From: Latilactobacillus fuchuensis DSM 14340 = JCM 11249
GTDB lineage: Bacteria; Bacillota; Bacilli; Lactobacillales; Lactobacillaceae
Reading direction: 5' to 3'
Assembly (NCBI RefSeq): GCF_000615805.1
Contig: NZ_BAMJ01000008.1
Location: 1 to 64,000 of the forward strand
DNA length: 64,000 bases
Shown piece by piece: positions 1 to 11,059 of the stretch (the stretch's first letter is position 1; every line of letters begins with the position of its first letter). The position numbers and the translations under genes are program-made. The notes beneath the pieces were generated by a model that saw nothing but the letters and a program-made list of their open reading frames with translations, was not told the DNA's origin and ran no database searches.

Positions 1-34
1 AATATAAAGCCGAGCTAGCAGCTTAAATTGATGC

Positions 35-121
35 TTGACAACTTTTTTTTTAATTAATATTATAATTATTTTAAAAGAGAATTAAGCATTATTTTTGAGA
101 AAACCAGATTCGTGATATAAT
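35..121 (+). promoter_or_regulatory. putative promoters upstream of rseP
   Basis: An AT-rich stretch holds TTGACA at 35-40 with -10-like hexamers TATTAT (58-63, spacer 17) and TATAAT (61-66, spacer 20). A second TATAAT is at 116-121 with only a weak -35. I see no end of a cdsA gene here, although cdsA usually precedes rseP in Firmicutes, so rseP seems to have its own promoter or a rearranged upstream region. Confidence 0.45.
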
Positions 122-181
122 ATAACAGTTCATACTTAAACAAAGTCTAAAATGACGCATCTAGAAGGGAGTCGTACACAA

Positions 182-1447
182 TTGGCGGCGATAATTGCGT
201 TTATCATTATTTTTGGTATTTTAGTAGTGGTGCATGAATTTGGTCATTTCTATGTGGCTAAACGTTCAGGCATTTTAGTGCGCGAGTTTTCCGTGGGGAT
301 GGGGCCTAAGCTCTTTGCCACCCGGAAGAATGGCACGACTTATACGATTCGCTGGTTACCGTTAGGCGGTTACGTCCGCATGGCGGGGATGGCGGATGAT
401 GAATCTGAAATCGAAGCAGGTACCCAAGCAACCCTGATTTTGAACGATCAGGGCCAGGTTCAGCGGATTAATACGAGCGATAAGGTGACCACTTTAAACG
501 GGGTACCTTTCCAAATCGCTAAAACCGATTTACAAAAGGAATTGTGGTTAGAAGGTTATGAAGCCGGCGATGAATCCGAATTAAAACGGTATTCAGTCTT
601 ACACGACGCGACGATTATTGAAGCGGACGGGACTGAAGTGCAAATCGCACCGGTCGATGTTCAATTCCAATCAGCGACGTTGATCAACCGGATGTTAACC
701 AACTTTGCCGGACCGTTCAACAACTTTATTTTGGCGATTGTGGCCTTTATTCTCTTTGCGATGTTAAGCGGTGGGGTTGCCCAGAATAAGGCGCAACTCG
801 GCACAATCCAAGCGAACTCACCCGCGCAAAAAGCGGGTTTAAAAACCGATGACAAACTCTTGGCCGTTAATGGCGACAAGGTCACTTCGTTCACGGATTT
901 CAGTCAGATTATTGCTAAGAATCCAAATAAACCGGTTCAAATTAAGTACCAACGGGGCCAACAGACGAAGACGGTCACGGTGACGCCCAAAGCAGTCACG
1001 CAGGATAAAACCAAAGTGGGTCAAGTCGGTGTCACTGCGAGTCAAGATCATCGGATTATGACGATGGTTAAATACGGCTTCACGCAATCGTGGTCGATTG
1101 CCAGTCAGATTTTTAAAGTCCTTGGTTCATTTTTAACCGGTGGTTTTTCATTAAATAAATTATCAGGACCGGTCGGCATGTATTCGATGACGACTCAATT
1201 CACAGAACAAGGGTTTAACGCGTTGGTCTATTTCTTGGCCTTCCTATCATTAAACTTGGGGATTATGAACTTAATTCCAATTCCAGCATTAGATGGCGGC
1301 AAGTTAGTCTTAAACGTGATTGAAGCGATTCGCCGTAAACCACTATCACCCGAAAAAGAGGGGATTGTGACGTTGGTTGGGGTTGGTATCATGGTATTAT
1401 TGATGGTCTTAGTCACTTGGAACGATATCCAACGCTTTTTCTTTTAG
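182..1447 (+). CDS. rseP: RIP-family zinc metalloprotease RseP/RasP (site-2 protease)
   Basis: An intramembrane protease that cleaves anti-sigma factors and remnant signal peptides. From the chosen TTG start the protein is 421 aa. The zinc motif HEFGH is at residues 18-22 in the first membrane helix, a PDZ region lies mid-protein, and the second motif LDGG (about 370-373) sits before the last helices. An upstream in-frame ATG at 152 has no ribosome site. GAAGGGAG at 164-171 lies 10 nt before the TTG at 182, and that start puts the family's usual hydrophobic N-terminus first. proS follows after 25 nt, the common rseP-proS-polC order. Confidence 0.93.
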   Translation: MAAIIAFIIIFGILVVVHEFGHFYVAKRSGILVREFSVGMGPKLFATRKNGTTYTIRWLPLGGYVRMAGMADDESEIEAGTQATLILNDQGQVQRINTSDKVTTLNGVPFQIAKTDLQKELWLEGYEAGDESELKRYSVLHDATIIEADGTEVQIAPVDVQFQSATLINRMLTNFAGPFNNFILAIVAFILFAMLSGGVAQNKAQLGTIQANSPAQKAGLKTDDKLLAVNGDKVTSFTDFSQIIAKNPNKPVQIKYQRGQQTKTVTVTPKAVTQDKTKVGQVGVTASQDHRIMTMVKYGFTQSWSIASQIFKVLGSFLTGGFSLNKLSGPVGMYSMTTQFTEQGFNALVYFLAFLSLNLGIMNLIPIPALDGGKLVLNVIEAIRRKPLSPEKEGIVTLVGVGIMVLLMVLVTWNDIQRFFF

Positions 1448-1466
1448 ATTACATTTGGAGGCATAA

Positions 1467-3194
<1,728 letters not shown>

Positions 3195-3237
3195 TCACGA
3201 CGATAGTGTTTAAGCGTGTTGAATTTGTCACACGTAT

Positions 3238-3314
3238 CCATTTCCGTTCAAATTAGAAAACCAGTTTATCCTTCGTTTCTGGGTAGACTGGTTTTCTGAC
3301 TTGATACTCAATTA
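3238..3314 (+). repeat. family-2 repeat: constant flanks around a terminator-like hairpin
   Basis: Left flank ATTTCCGTTCAAAT (3240-3253), then a hairpin with arms AGAAAACCAGT and ACTGGTTTTCT (3255-3296), then right flank ACTTGATACTCAATT (3299-3313). The same flanks bracket different hairpin arms at 56.33 and 59.98 kb. It separates proS from polC and could end proS transcription. Confidence 0.7.
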
Positions 3315-3336
3315 CCAGCGTTAAGGGGGCCCTTTT

Positions 3337-6300
3337 GTGGCATTAGATCAAACGGCATTGTTTCAGAAATTATTAGAACAAATCGAATTACCCGCCGATG
3401 TGGCGAACTATCCCGGTTTTAAACCGGTCAAGTCGAACAAGTCATCGTCCATGAAACCTCGAAGGCTTGGACGTTCAAATTGCATTTTGAGACGGTATTA
3501 CCTTACGCGGTCTTTGTGACGTTTGAACAATATTTGGAAGCGGCGTTTAAGTCCATTGCGACCGTCCAACTTGCGATGACGACTGATAAAACCGAACTTG
3601 ATGGTGGTGTCTTAGCGGCCTATTGGGAATACGTCGTCAATCATAGCGGCATCCAATCGTCACTATTGCACGAACTCTGTGCGAAAGAGACACCTTACAT
3701 GGACGGCAAGCAAACTTATCTAGTCGTTGAAAATGATATTGTTAAAAACTTCTTCATTAACCAAGCACAAACCGCGATTCAAGATGGTTATCGCCGTTTA
3801 GGATTTCCGAAGTTTGCGATTCAACCGTTGATTGATGAATCCGCTTCGCAAAAAGCGATTGAGGATTTCCAAGCGAAAAAAGCGGTCCAAGATGCCGCCC
3901 GAGCGCAAGCCGCGGCTGAAGCCATTAAGAAAAATGAAGCGCTTAAAGAAAAACGCCAAGCTGAAGGCAAACCAGTTGACGGTCCAATTAGTATGGGCCG
4001 CGGCTTAAAACCCGACGAACCAGCGCGTCAAATGATCACAATTAACGAAGAAGAACGGTCAGTCGTGATTGAAGGTTACGTCTTCGATAAAGAAGTTCGT
4101 GTCTTGCGTTCGGGCCGTCAATTGTTAATCTTGAAGATGACCGATTATTCATCATCATTTACGGTTAAGAAGTTCTCACGGGATGCCAGCGATGAAGGGC
4201 TGTTTGCCGCCATCAATCCGGGCATGTGGTTCAAAGTTCGTGGGAGTGTCCAAGAAGATAATTTCCTCCGTGATTTGGTACTGAATGCCAATGATTTGGT
4301 CGAAGTCAGTCATCCGAAACGCCAAGATACCGCCGAAAATGGTAAACGGGTCGAATTGCATTTGCACACCAACATGTCGCAAATGGACGCCACTAATAAA
4401 ATTGGCGACTTCGTCAAACAAGCCGCCAGTTGGGGCCAGTCCGCCATTGCGGTCACCGATCATTACAATTTACAATCGTTTCCGGATGCGTACGCCGCGG
4501 GTAAGAAGAATAACGTTAAAATTCTGTACGGCGTGGAAGTCAATCTCGTCAATGACGGCACACCAGTCGCCTATAATTTACGCGACGAAGTTCTTGAAAC
4601 TGCCGAATACGTGATTTTTGATGTGGAAACGACCGGGTTGTCGGCCGTTTACGATTCAATTATCGAATTAGCCGCCGTTAAAATGAAAAACGGTGAAGTG
4701 GTAGCTTCGTTTGATGAATTTATCAATCCTGGTAAATCGTTATCGGCGTTTACGACGCAATTAACCAGTATCACGAATGAAATGGTACAAGACGCTAAAT
4801 CCGAAGCCGCCGTCTTGGCGATGTTTAAGGATTTTGCTGGCGATGCCGTTTTAGCGGGCCACAACATCACGTTTGATATGGGCTTCTTGAACGCCGGTTA
4901 CGGTCGTAACGAGCTAGGTCAAATCGAAAATCCCGTGATTGATACGTTGGAATTATCACGGATGTTGCACCCAGAATATAAAAATCATAAATTAGATTCA
5001 TTAACGAAACGCTACAAGATTAACTTGGAACACCATCATCGCGCCAATGCCGATGCGGAATCCACTGGTTATTTATTGTACAAATTAGAAACCGAAGCGG
5101 CCACGCGCTACGAGATGCTTAACGTCAATCAATTAAACAATCGAGTCGGTGAAGGCGATTCGTATAAACAAGCGCGGCCAGCCCACGCCGTTTTGATGGC
5201 GAAGACCCAAGCTGGTTTGAAGAACTTATTCAAATTAGTTTCGGCGTCAATGACCGAATATTATTACCGGACACCACGCTTACCGAAGAGCCGTTTAGAC
5301 GCATTGCGTGAAGGAATTATCGTTGGTTCGGCCTGCAGTAGTGGTGAGGTCTTCGAAGCGATGATGCAAAAAGGTTATGAAGAAGCTCGCAGTCGGGCGA
5401 AGTATTACGACTACATCGAAGTCATGCCCAAAGCCGTTTACGCACCGTTGTTGGAACGTGAATTGGTCCAAGACGAAAAAGCTTTGGAAGAAATCATTGC
5501 CAATTTAGTCAAGCTGGGTGCCGAACTTGGCAAACCAGTCGTTGCGACGGGCGATGCCCATTATCTAAACCCGGTCGATTCAATTTATCGTAAGATTCTG
5601 ATCAATTCGATGGGTGGCGCTAATCCATTGAACCGTTCGAAATTACCAGACGTCCATTTCCGGTCAACCGATGAAATGTTGAAAGCTTTTGCCTTTTTAG
5701 GCGCTGATAAGGCTCAAGAAATCGTGGTTACGAATCCGAATGCGCTAGCCGATAGCCTCGATGAAATTGTGCCGGTCAAGGACAAGTTGTATACGCCGAA
5801 GATGGAGGGCGCCGAAGATGAAATTCAGACCCTGACCATGAATCGGGCGCACGAATTATACGGTGCTGAATTGCCTGTGATTGTTCAAGAACGCTTGGAT
5901 AAGGAATTGAAGAGTATTATCGGGAATGGTTTCTCGGTGATTTATCTTATTTCGCAAAAGCTCGTGTATAAGAGTGGTAAGGACGGTTACTTGGTTGGTT
6001 CGCGGGGATCGGTCGGCTCGAGTTTAGTCGCCACGATGACCGGGATTACCGAAGTTAACCCGTTACCACCGCATTACCGTTGTCCTAACTGTCATTATTC
6101 CGAGTTTTATACCAAGGGTGAAGTCGGTTCGGGTTACGATTTAGACGATAAAAATTGTCCGCAGTGTGATACACCACTCGATAAAGATGGCCATGATATT
6201 CCGTTCGAAACCTTCCTAGGCTTCCATGGGGATAAAGTCCCCGATATCGATTTGAATTTCTCGGGTGATTATCAATCGGTGGCGCATAATTATACGAAAG

Positions 6301-7675
6301 TTTTATTTGGTGAAAACAATGTGTTCCGGGCCGGCACGATTGGTACCGTCGCCGATAAAACGGCGTACGGTTACGTTAAAGCCTACGAACGTGACACGGA
6401 ACAGACTTTCCGAGCGGCTGAAATTGATCGACTCGCCAAGGGTTCAACCGGTGTTAAACGAACGACTGGTCAACATCCGGCCGGGATTATCGTTGTGCCG
6501 GATTATATGGACATTTACGACTTTACGCCAATTCAATTTCCAGCCGATGATCAAGATGCGGCTTGGAAGACAACCCATTTTGATTTCCATTCGATCCATG
6601 ATAATATCTTAAAACTCGATATCTTGGGCCATGATGATCCCACGATGATTCGGATGCTCCAAGATTTGTCGGGGATTAACCCCAAGACGATTCCAACCGA
6701 TGATCCCGGCGTGATGGCGCTCTTTTCCGGGACTGATTCATTAGATGTCACACCAGAACAGATCAATTCGAAGATGGGCACCCTCGGCGTACCGGAATTT
6801 GGGACGCGTTTTGTCCGCGGGATGCTCGAAGAAACCCACCAACGACTTTCTCAGAATTGTTACAAATTTCCGGCCTGTCTCATGGGACTGATGTGTGGTT
6901 AGGCAACGCCGAAGAGTTGATTAACAAAGGCGTCGTCACGTTGAAGGACGTGATTGGTTGTCGGGATAACATCATGATGGATTTAATTCATTGGGGGATG
7001 GACGACAGCATCGCCTTCAACATCATGGAACGGGTCCGTAAGGGTAAAGGGATTCCGGATGACTGGCAACAAGCCATGCGTGAAAATGAGAACGTGCCTG
7101 ATTGGTACATCGATTCTTGTTTGAAGATTAAATACATGTTCCCGAAAGCCCATGCGACCGCCTATATCATGATGGCGTTGCGGATTGCTTATTTCAAAGT
7201 TTATTTCCCGATTATTTATTATTGTACGTATTTCAGTGTGCGCGCCGATGACTTCGACCTCGTGGCAATGGCCCAAGGCAAAGAAGGCGTCAAGGCCCGC
7301 ATGAAGGAAATCACCGATAAAGGGATGGAAGCCAGCACCAAGGAAAAGAATTTGTTGACGGTCCTCGAAATCGCCAACGAATGTTTGGAACGGGGTATCA
7401 ACATTAAGATGGTCGATGTCGAAAAATCCGACTCCGCCAACTTCTTAATCCAAGATGACCACACGTTACTCGCCCCATTTAGAGCCGTGCCTGGCCTCGG
7501 CGATAACGTCGCCAAACAAATCGTTTCCGCTCGCGAAGAAAAGCCCTTCTTATCCAAAGAAGATTTATCCAACCGTGGTAAAGTTTCCAAAACCTTGATT
7601 GAATACATGACGGTCAACAACGTCTTGTCTGATCTACCGGATGAGAATCAGTTGTCGCTGTTTGATATGATGTAA
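3337..7675 (+). CDS. polC: DNA polymerase III alpha subunit PolC (two apparent single-base deletions)
   Basis: Replicative polymerase of low-GC Gram-positives. Restored length is 1446 aa, normal for PolC. Domains in order: N-terminal domain, OB fold, PHP start [14 protein letters not shown] (~338), DEDD proofreading exonuclease starting FDVETTGLS (~425), resumed PHP, polymerase core, and a zinc module with CPNCH...CPQCD (~915). GTG start at 3337 follows TTAAGGGGG. The frame breaks twice. At 3421-3423 AAA should be AAAA (restores GFKTGQVEQ). At 6839-6840 CC should be CCC (restores [13 protein letters not shown]). Both lie in short homopolymers of an essential gene, so I infer sequence errors. 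Confidence 0.95.
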
Positions 7676-7677
7676 CC

Positions 7678-7722
7678 AAATAGACAAGCTAGATTGCGAA
7701 GGCAATTGGGCTTGTCTATTTT
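7678..7722 (+). terminator. Rho-independent terminator of polC
   Basis: Outer arms AATAGACAAGC and GCTTGTCTATT enclose a second small stem (ATTGC/GCAAT) and end in a T run, starting 2 nt after the polC stop. It isolates polC from the accessory pair that follows. Confidence 0.85.
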
Positions 7723-7779
7723 AATAAGGATTAATTAATAGTATAATTTGATTAAATGCAATGCTGGGAGGATCCTTTA

Positions 7780-9534
7780 ATGTCACATCTAAGACCGATA
7801 ATATATGAAATGGGTTATAACAAAGACGTTATCAATCAAGATATTATCAAAGAAGATGATAAAAAATACATCTTAAGTTATCCAACCGTTTATATTGTGC
7901 AAGACGTCGATCGGCATGCCGGATATTCTGTCTACGTTGGCGAAACAAGTGACATTAAACGACGAACAATCGAACATATTAGCATAGATTCTAAAGAAAG
8001 ATCTGATTGGCGAGAACTCGCTGATTCTGAATCGGCTGAGATGTACGTTATAGGGCATGAACATTTTAACAAATCGATGACTTTAGATATCGAGAATAAA
8101 ATGATGCAATATTTAGCGAGTGTCGATGTTGTTAAAAAAGTGAATAATCGTCGCACTAATCAACAAAATATGTATTATTCATATGACGAAATGGAAGAGA
8201 TATTTTCTAAGATTTGGCGAAAATTAAGAACCTTCGACCCAAAATTATTTCCACTTGAGAAAACAATTCGAGACTCAGCTTTATTTAAAGCATCCCCATT
8301 CCATAAGTTAACAGAAGAACAGTTGGCTGCGAAAGATAAAATTATGCGGCGTATTGAAACTAATTTGGCTAATAAAGCCGGAGTGGGCACGCTGATAGTA
8401 GTTGAAGGCGATGCTGGTTCAGGAAAGACCGTTTTAATGAGCAGTCTTTTTTATGAACTTAATCAGCTAGCCAAAGAAAATTCAGAAACTCAGCAGTTGA
8501 AAGGTACTAGCCAGTTTTTGTTAGTGAATCATGATCAGCAATTAACGGTTTATGAGGAAATCGCTAAAAAATTGGATATTTTAACGCATGATGGGCAAAA
8601 GACCGTTTTAAAACCAACACCTTTTATTAACGCACATCCGCAAGAGGAACCCGTGGATGTTGTCATTGTGGATGAGGCACATTTACTGTTAACGCAAGGC
8701 AAGCAATCCTATACTGTTAAAAATCAGCTTGATGATTTATTACAACGGGCACGGGTTGTTGTGGCGGTTTTTGATAGGAAACAAATTTTATCGCGTGAAC
8801 AATATTGGACACCAGAACAATTAGAGACGCTATTAGCTAAGGTTAAAAGTGAGGGCAATCACATTGCTCTCAATAAGCAATTGAGAATAAATGCAGGTCA
8901 ATCAACAATTGATTGGATTCGCAATTTAGTCGATCTGAAAACGATTGGGACATTGCCTAAGAAAGATTCTAAGGGGTACGAAATTCGGTTTTTTAACTCA
9001 CCAGATGAATTACAGAAAGCCATTTTCGAAAAAGCACAGAATGAAGATTCTGGTATTTCAAGGTTACTAGCGACTTTTGATTGGCCATATTCTGGGAATA
9101 GAGATAATGAGGGCCAGCCATGGTACGTTAAAATTGGTGATTGGCAGATGTTATGGAACTTACAATCTAAATTAACGCGTCAACAAAAAAGACTTAACAA
9201 GGGGTTAGCGTGGGCAGAACAACCGCAAACGCTGAATGAAGTTGGGTCGACCTTTACAATTCAAGGGTTTGATTTGAATTATGCCGGTGTAATTATTGGA
9301 CCATCTGTTAAATATAGAAATGGTAGAATTGTTTTTGATAAGTCACAGAGTGAAAATAGTAAAGCAAAACAAAGAAGATCGTTAGATAGTGGTCTTAAAA
9401 TTGATGTTTCGGAAGAAATGTTGAATAATGAATTGAATGTGTTACTCTCTCGAGGGGTTAATGGTCTGTATATTTATGCGGTCGATGATGCTTTAAGAGC
9501 AGCACTGCAGTCGGAGGAAATCAAATATGAATAG
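7780..9534 (+). CDS. GIY-YIG nuclease-like plus DUF2075 P-loop ATPase/helicase-like protein
   Basis: A two-part protein of 584 aa. The N-terminus (~35-100) resembles a GIY-YIG nuclease: VYIVQD, then YSVYVGET, then IKRR and a histidine. The rest resembles the DUF2075 superfamily 1-like ATPase: Walker A GDAGSGKT (~208-215), Walker B VVIVDEAH (~293-300), and a C-terminal segment with a GSTFTIQGFDLNYAGVIIG motif. ATG 7780 is preferred over ATG 7756 because GGGAGG (7766-7771) lies 8 nt before it. TATAAT at 7742-7747 may be its -10. The following MazG-like gene overlaps by 8 nt. DNA is AT-richer than the flanking housekeeping genes. A nucleic-acid processing or phage-defence role is an inference. 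Confidence 0.75.
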   Translation: MSHLRPIIYEMGYNKDVINQDIIKEDDKKYILSYPTVYIVQDVDRHAGYSVYVGETSDIKRRTIEHISIDSKERSDWRELADSESAEMYVIGHEHFNKSMTLDIENKMMQYLASVDVVKKVNNRRTNQQNMYYSYDEMEEIFSKIWRKLRTFDPKLFPLEKTIRDSALFKASPFHKLTEEQLAAKDKIMRRIETNLANKAGVGTLIVVEGDAGSGKTVLMSSLFYELNQLAKENSETQQLKGTSQFLLVNHDQQLTVYEEIAKKLDILTHDGQKTVLKPTPFINAHPQEEPVDVVIVDEAHLLLTQGKQSYTVKNQLDDLLQRARVVVAVFDRKQILSREQYWTPEQLETLLAKVKSEGNHIALNKQLRINAGQSTIDWIRNLVDLKTIGTLPKKDSKGYEIRFFNSPDELQKAIFEKAQNEDSGISRLLATFDWPYSGNRDNEGQPWYVKIGDWQMLWNLQSKLTRQQKRLNKGLAWAEQPQTLNEVGSTFTIQGFDLNYAGVIIGPSVKYRNGRIVFDKSQSENSKAKQRRSLDSGLKIDVSEEMLNNELNVLLSRGVNGLYIYAVDDALRAALQSEEIKYE

Positions 9535-9823
9535 CATGGAAAAAATTAATCAATTTAGGGATGATCGAAATTGGCGGCAGTTTCATAATGAAAAGGATTT
9601 GGCATTATCTATTTCATTGGAAGCCTCAGAACTACTAGAACTTTTTCAATGGAAGACAGCAGCAGAAGGGACTAAAGATATCGAGCGGGTGAAGGAAGAA
9701 CTAGCTGATGTCTTAATCTATAGTTACATGATGGCAGACAACTTAAATTTGGATATTGATGATATTATTGAACAGAAATTAATTAAAAATGCTGAGAAAT
9801 ATCCAGTAAAAAAGATTAAATAA
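9527..9823 (+). CDS. MazG-like nucleotide pyrophosphohydrolase
   Basis: A 98-aa all-alpha NTP pyrophosphohydrolase of the MazG/dCTPase type, expected to hydrolyse non-canonical or deoxy-NTPs to NMP and pyrophosphate. The metal-binding pattern is visible: EASELLELFQW (~32-42) and EELADVLIYSYMMAD (~57-71). GGAGG lies 9 nt before the ATG, within the end of the upstream gene, so the two are translationally coupled. The pairing with a GIY-YIG/DUF2075 ATPase suggests a joint function in nucleotide-pool control or defence, which the sequence cannot prove. Confidence 0.82.
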   Translation: MNSMEKINQFRDDRNWRQFHNEKDLALSISLEASELLELFQWKTAAEGTKDIERVKEELADVLIYSYMMADNLNLDIDDIIEQKLIKNAEKYPVKKIK

Positions 9824-9833
9824 TATAATAGAA

Positions 9834-9886
9834 AGAAGGCTCAGTACGGCTAGATTCTATCTAGCTTTACTGAGTCTTCTTTTATT
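9834..9886 (+). terminator. terminator between the MazG-like and DUF2200 genes
   Basis: Arms AGAAGGCTCAGTA and TACTGAGTCTTCT flank a small inner stem, followed by TTTT. It sits between converging genes and may serve both strands. Confidence 0.8.
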
Positions 9887-9889
9887 TAA

Positions 9890-10240
9890 TTACGCCCGTA
9901 ATATCTGACTCATCATTCGTCCTTTAGCCAGTTCATCAATCAATTTATCTAAATAGCGTACTTTTTGCATCAGAGGGTCTTCAATGGTTTCGACGCGAAT
10001 GCCACAGACGACGCCCGTAATCAGGTGACAGTTTGGGTTCATCTGTGGGGCTTCATCGAAGAATGCTTGGTAGGTGATACCTTTTGCAAGTTGAGCATCG
10101 AGCTCGGTCTGAGTGTAACCAGTCAACCAGCAGATAATCTGATTAACTTCCGCTTGCGTTCGCTGTTTACGTTCAGCTTTCTGAACGAGTAGCGGGTAGA
10201 CTTTCGTAAGTGACATGGTGGCGATGTTAGTTCGTGGCAT
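9890..10240 (-). CDS. DUF2200 family protein
   Basis: A soluble 116-aa protein beginning MPRTNIATMSLTKVYPLLVQKAERKQRTQAEVNQ, written here only as its family signature pattern: N-terminal PRTNIA, a repeated charged helix region, and the CWLTGY element. I recognise it as DUF2200; no biochemical role is known to me. A longer open frame runs to 10420, but AAGGAGG (10246-10252, minus strand) sits 5 nt before the ATG at 10240 and fixes the start there. It converges on the MazG-like gene. Confidence 0.75.
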   Translation of the reverse strand: MPRTNIATMSLTKVYPLLVQKAERKQRTQAEVNQIICWLTGYTQTELDAQLAKGITYQAFFDEAPQMNPNCHLITGVVCGIRVETIEDPLMQKVRYLDKLIDELAKGRMMSQILRA

Positions 10241-10429
10241 AATAGTCCTCCTTAGAAGTGCACTTTTATGTTCAAGAATCGAAAAAAATAAAGGGAATTT
10301 CAACCAAATTATAGCGTTGTAATCGTTTATTTGTAAAGAAAAGTAACTGGTCCAAGCATGTTGTCGATTGGAATTGATTGCTTTCATTAATAAAGCGGAT
10401 TGGAGGATTAAAATCCCCAACTCCTACCA

Positions 10430-10458
10430 TTGTATTTTCATGAAAATTATGTTATATT
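10430..10458 (+). promoter_or_regulatory. putative promoter of the rimP-nusA-infB operon
   Basis: TTGTAT (10430-10435), a 17-nt spacer and TATATT (10453-10458). Transcription from here would place the hairpin at 10482-10513 in the 5' leader of rimP. Confidence 0.5.
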
Positions 10459-10481
10459 GTTATCAGTAATTAGATACTTCG

Positions 10482-10513
10482 GGTGAGTGAGCAGAAATGC
10501 TCACTCTTTTTAT
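10482..10513 (+). terminator. terminator-like hairpin in the rimP leader
   Basis: Perfect arms GAGTGAGCA and TGCTCACTC with a 4-nt loop, followed by TTTTT. It lies 56 nt before the rimP start and about 25 nt after the predicted promoter, so it may be an attenuator or a processing site rather than the end of another gene. Confidence 0.65.
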
Positions 10514-10568
10514 TGGAGTTTGCCCAAAGTTGCTAAACTGAAACTATAGATGAATTGGAGGGAATCAT

Positions 10569-11041
10569 TTGAGTACCGTTGTGGAAACAGTCCACGATCT
10601 TGTCGGGCCAATACTAGATCAACATCATTTTGAATTAGTGGACATTGAATTTGTTAAAGAAGGCAGTAGTTGGTATTTACGCGTCTTCATTGATAAACCA
10701 AATGGCATTGACCTTGAAGATTGTGCGTTAATTAACGATGCGTTAAGTGAGAAACTGGATTCAATCGACCCGGATCCAATTCCGCAAGCTTATTTCTTAG
10801 ATGTTTCATCACCAGGCGCTGAACGGCCTTTGAAGAAGGAAGCTGATTATCAACAGGCATTAGGCGACTATATTAATATCTCGCTTTATCAAGCCGTTGA
10901 TGGTGAAAAAATATATCAAGCCACTTAAAGGCCATTGATGCTGACACGTTAACGATGTCCATCAAAATTAAAACGCGTCAAAAAGAAATGACATTTAATC
11001 GCAAGGAGATTGCCAAAGCTCGCTTAGCAATTGAATTTTAG
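10569..11041 (+). CDS. rimP: Ribosome maturation factor RimP (apparent one-base deletion)
   Basis: Assists 30S subunit maturation. TTG start at 10569 behind TTGGAGGG. The first 119 codons read normally and include the family segment [16 protein letters not shown] and [12 protein letters not shown]. At 10920 a single G replaces an expected GG: restoring it gives [21 protein letters not shown] and then the usual C-terminal Sm-like domain ending ARLAIEF, total 157 aa, the normal size. Without the base the frame stops at 10928. First gene of the nusA-infB operon, 18 nt before nusA. Confidence 0.9.
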
Positions 11042-11059
11042 TAAAGGTAGGCTAGATAC

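Larger units (their letters stand above)
10241..10568. other. intergenic region between DUF2200 (minus) and rimP (plus)
   Basis: 328 bp without a convincing gene. It must hold the minus-strand promoter of the DUF2200 gene and carries the plus-strand rimP promoter and a leader hairpin, listed separately. I see no tRNA or repeat here. Confidence 0.6.

Noticed and set aside
7219-7620. 133-codon minus-strand frame over the polC end
   Set aside because: Antisense to a well-supported gene, with no ribosome site and no recognisable domain.
10241-10420. 60-codon N-terminal extension of the DUF2200 protein
   Set aside because: A strong AAGGAGG lies 5 nt before the internal ATG at 10240, and the extension does not look like coding sequence.
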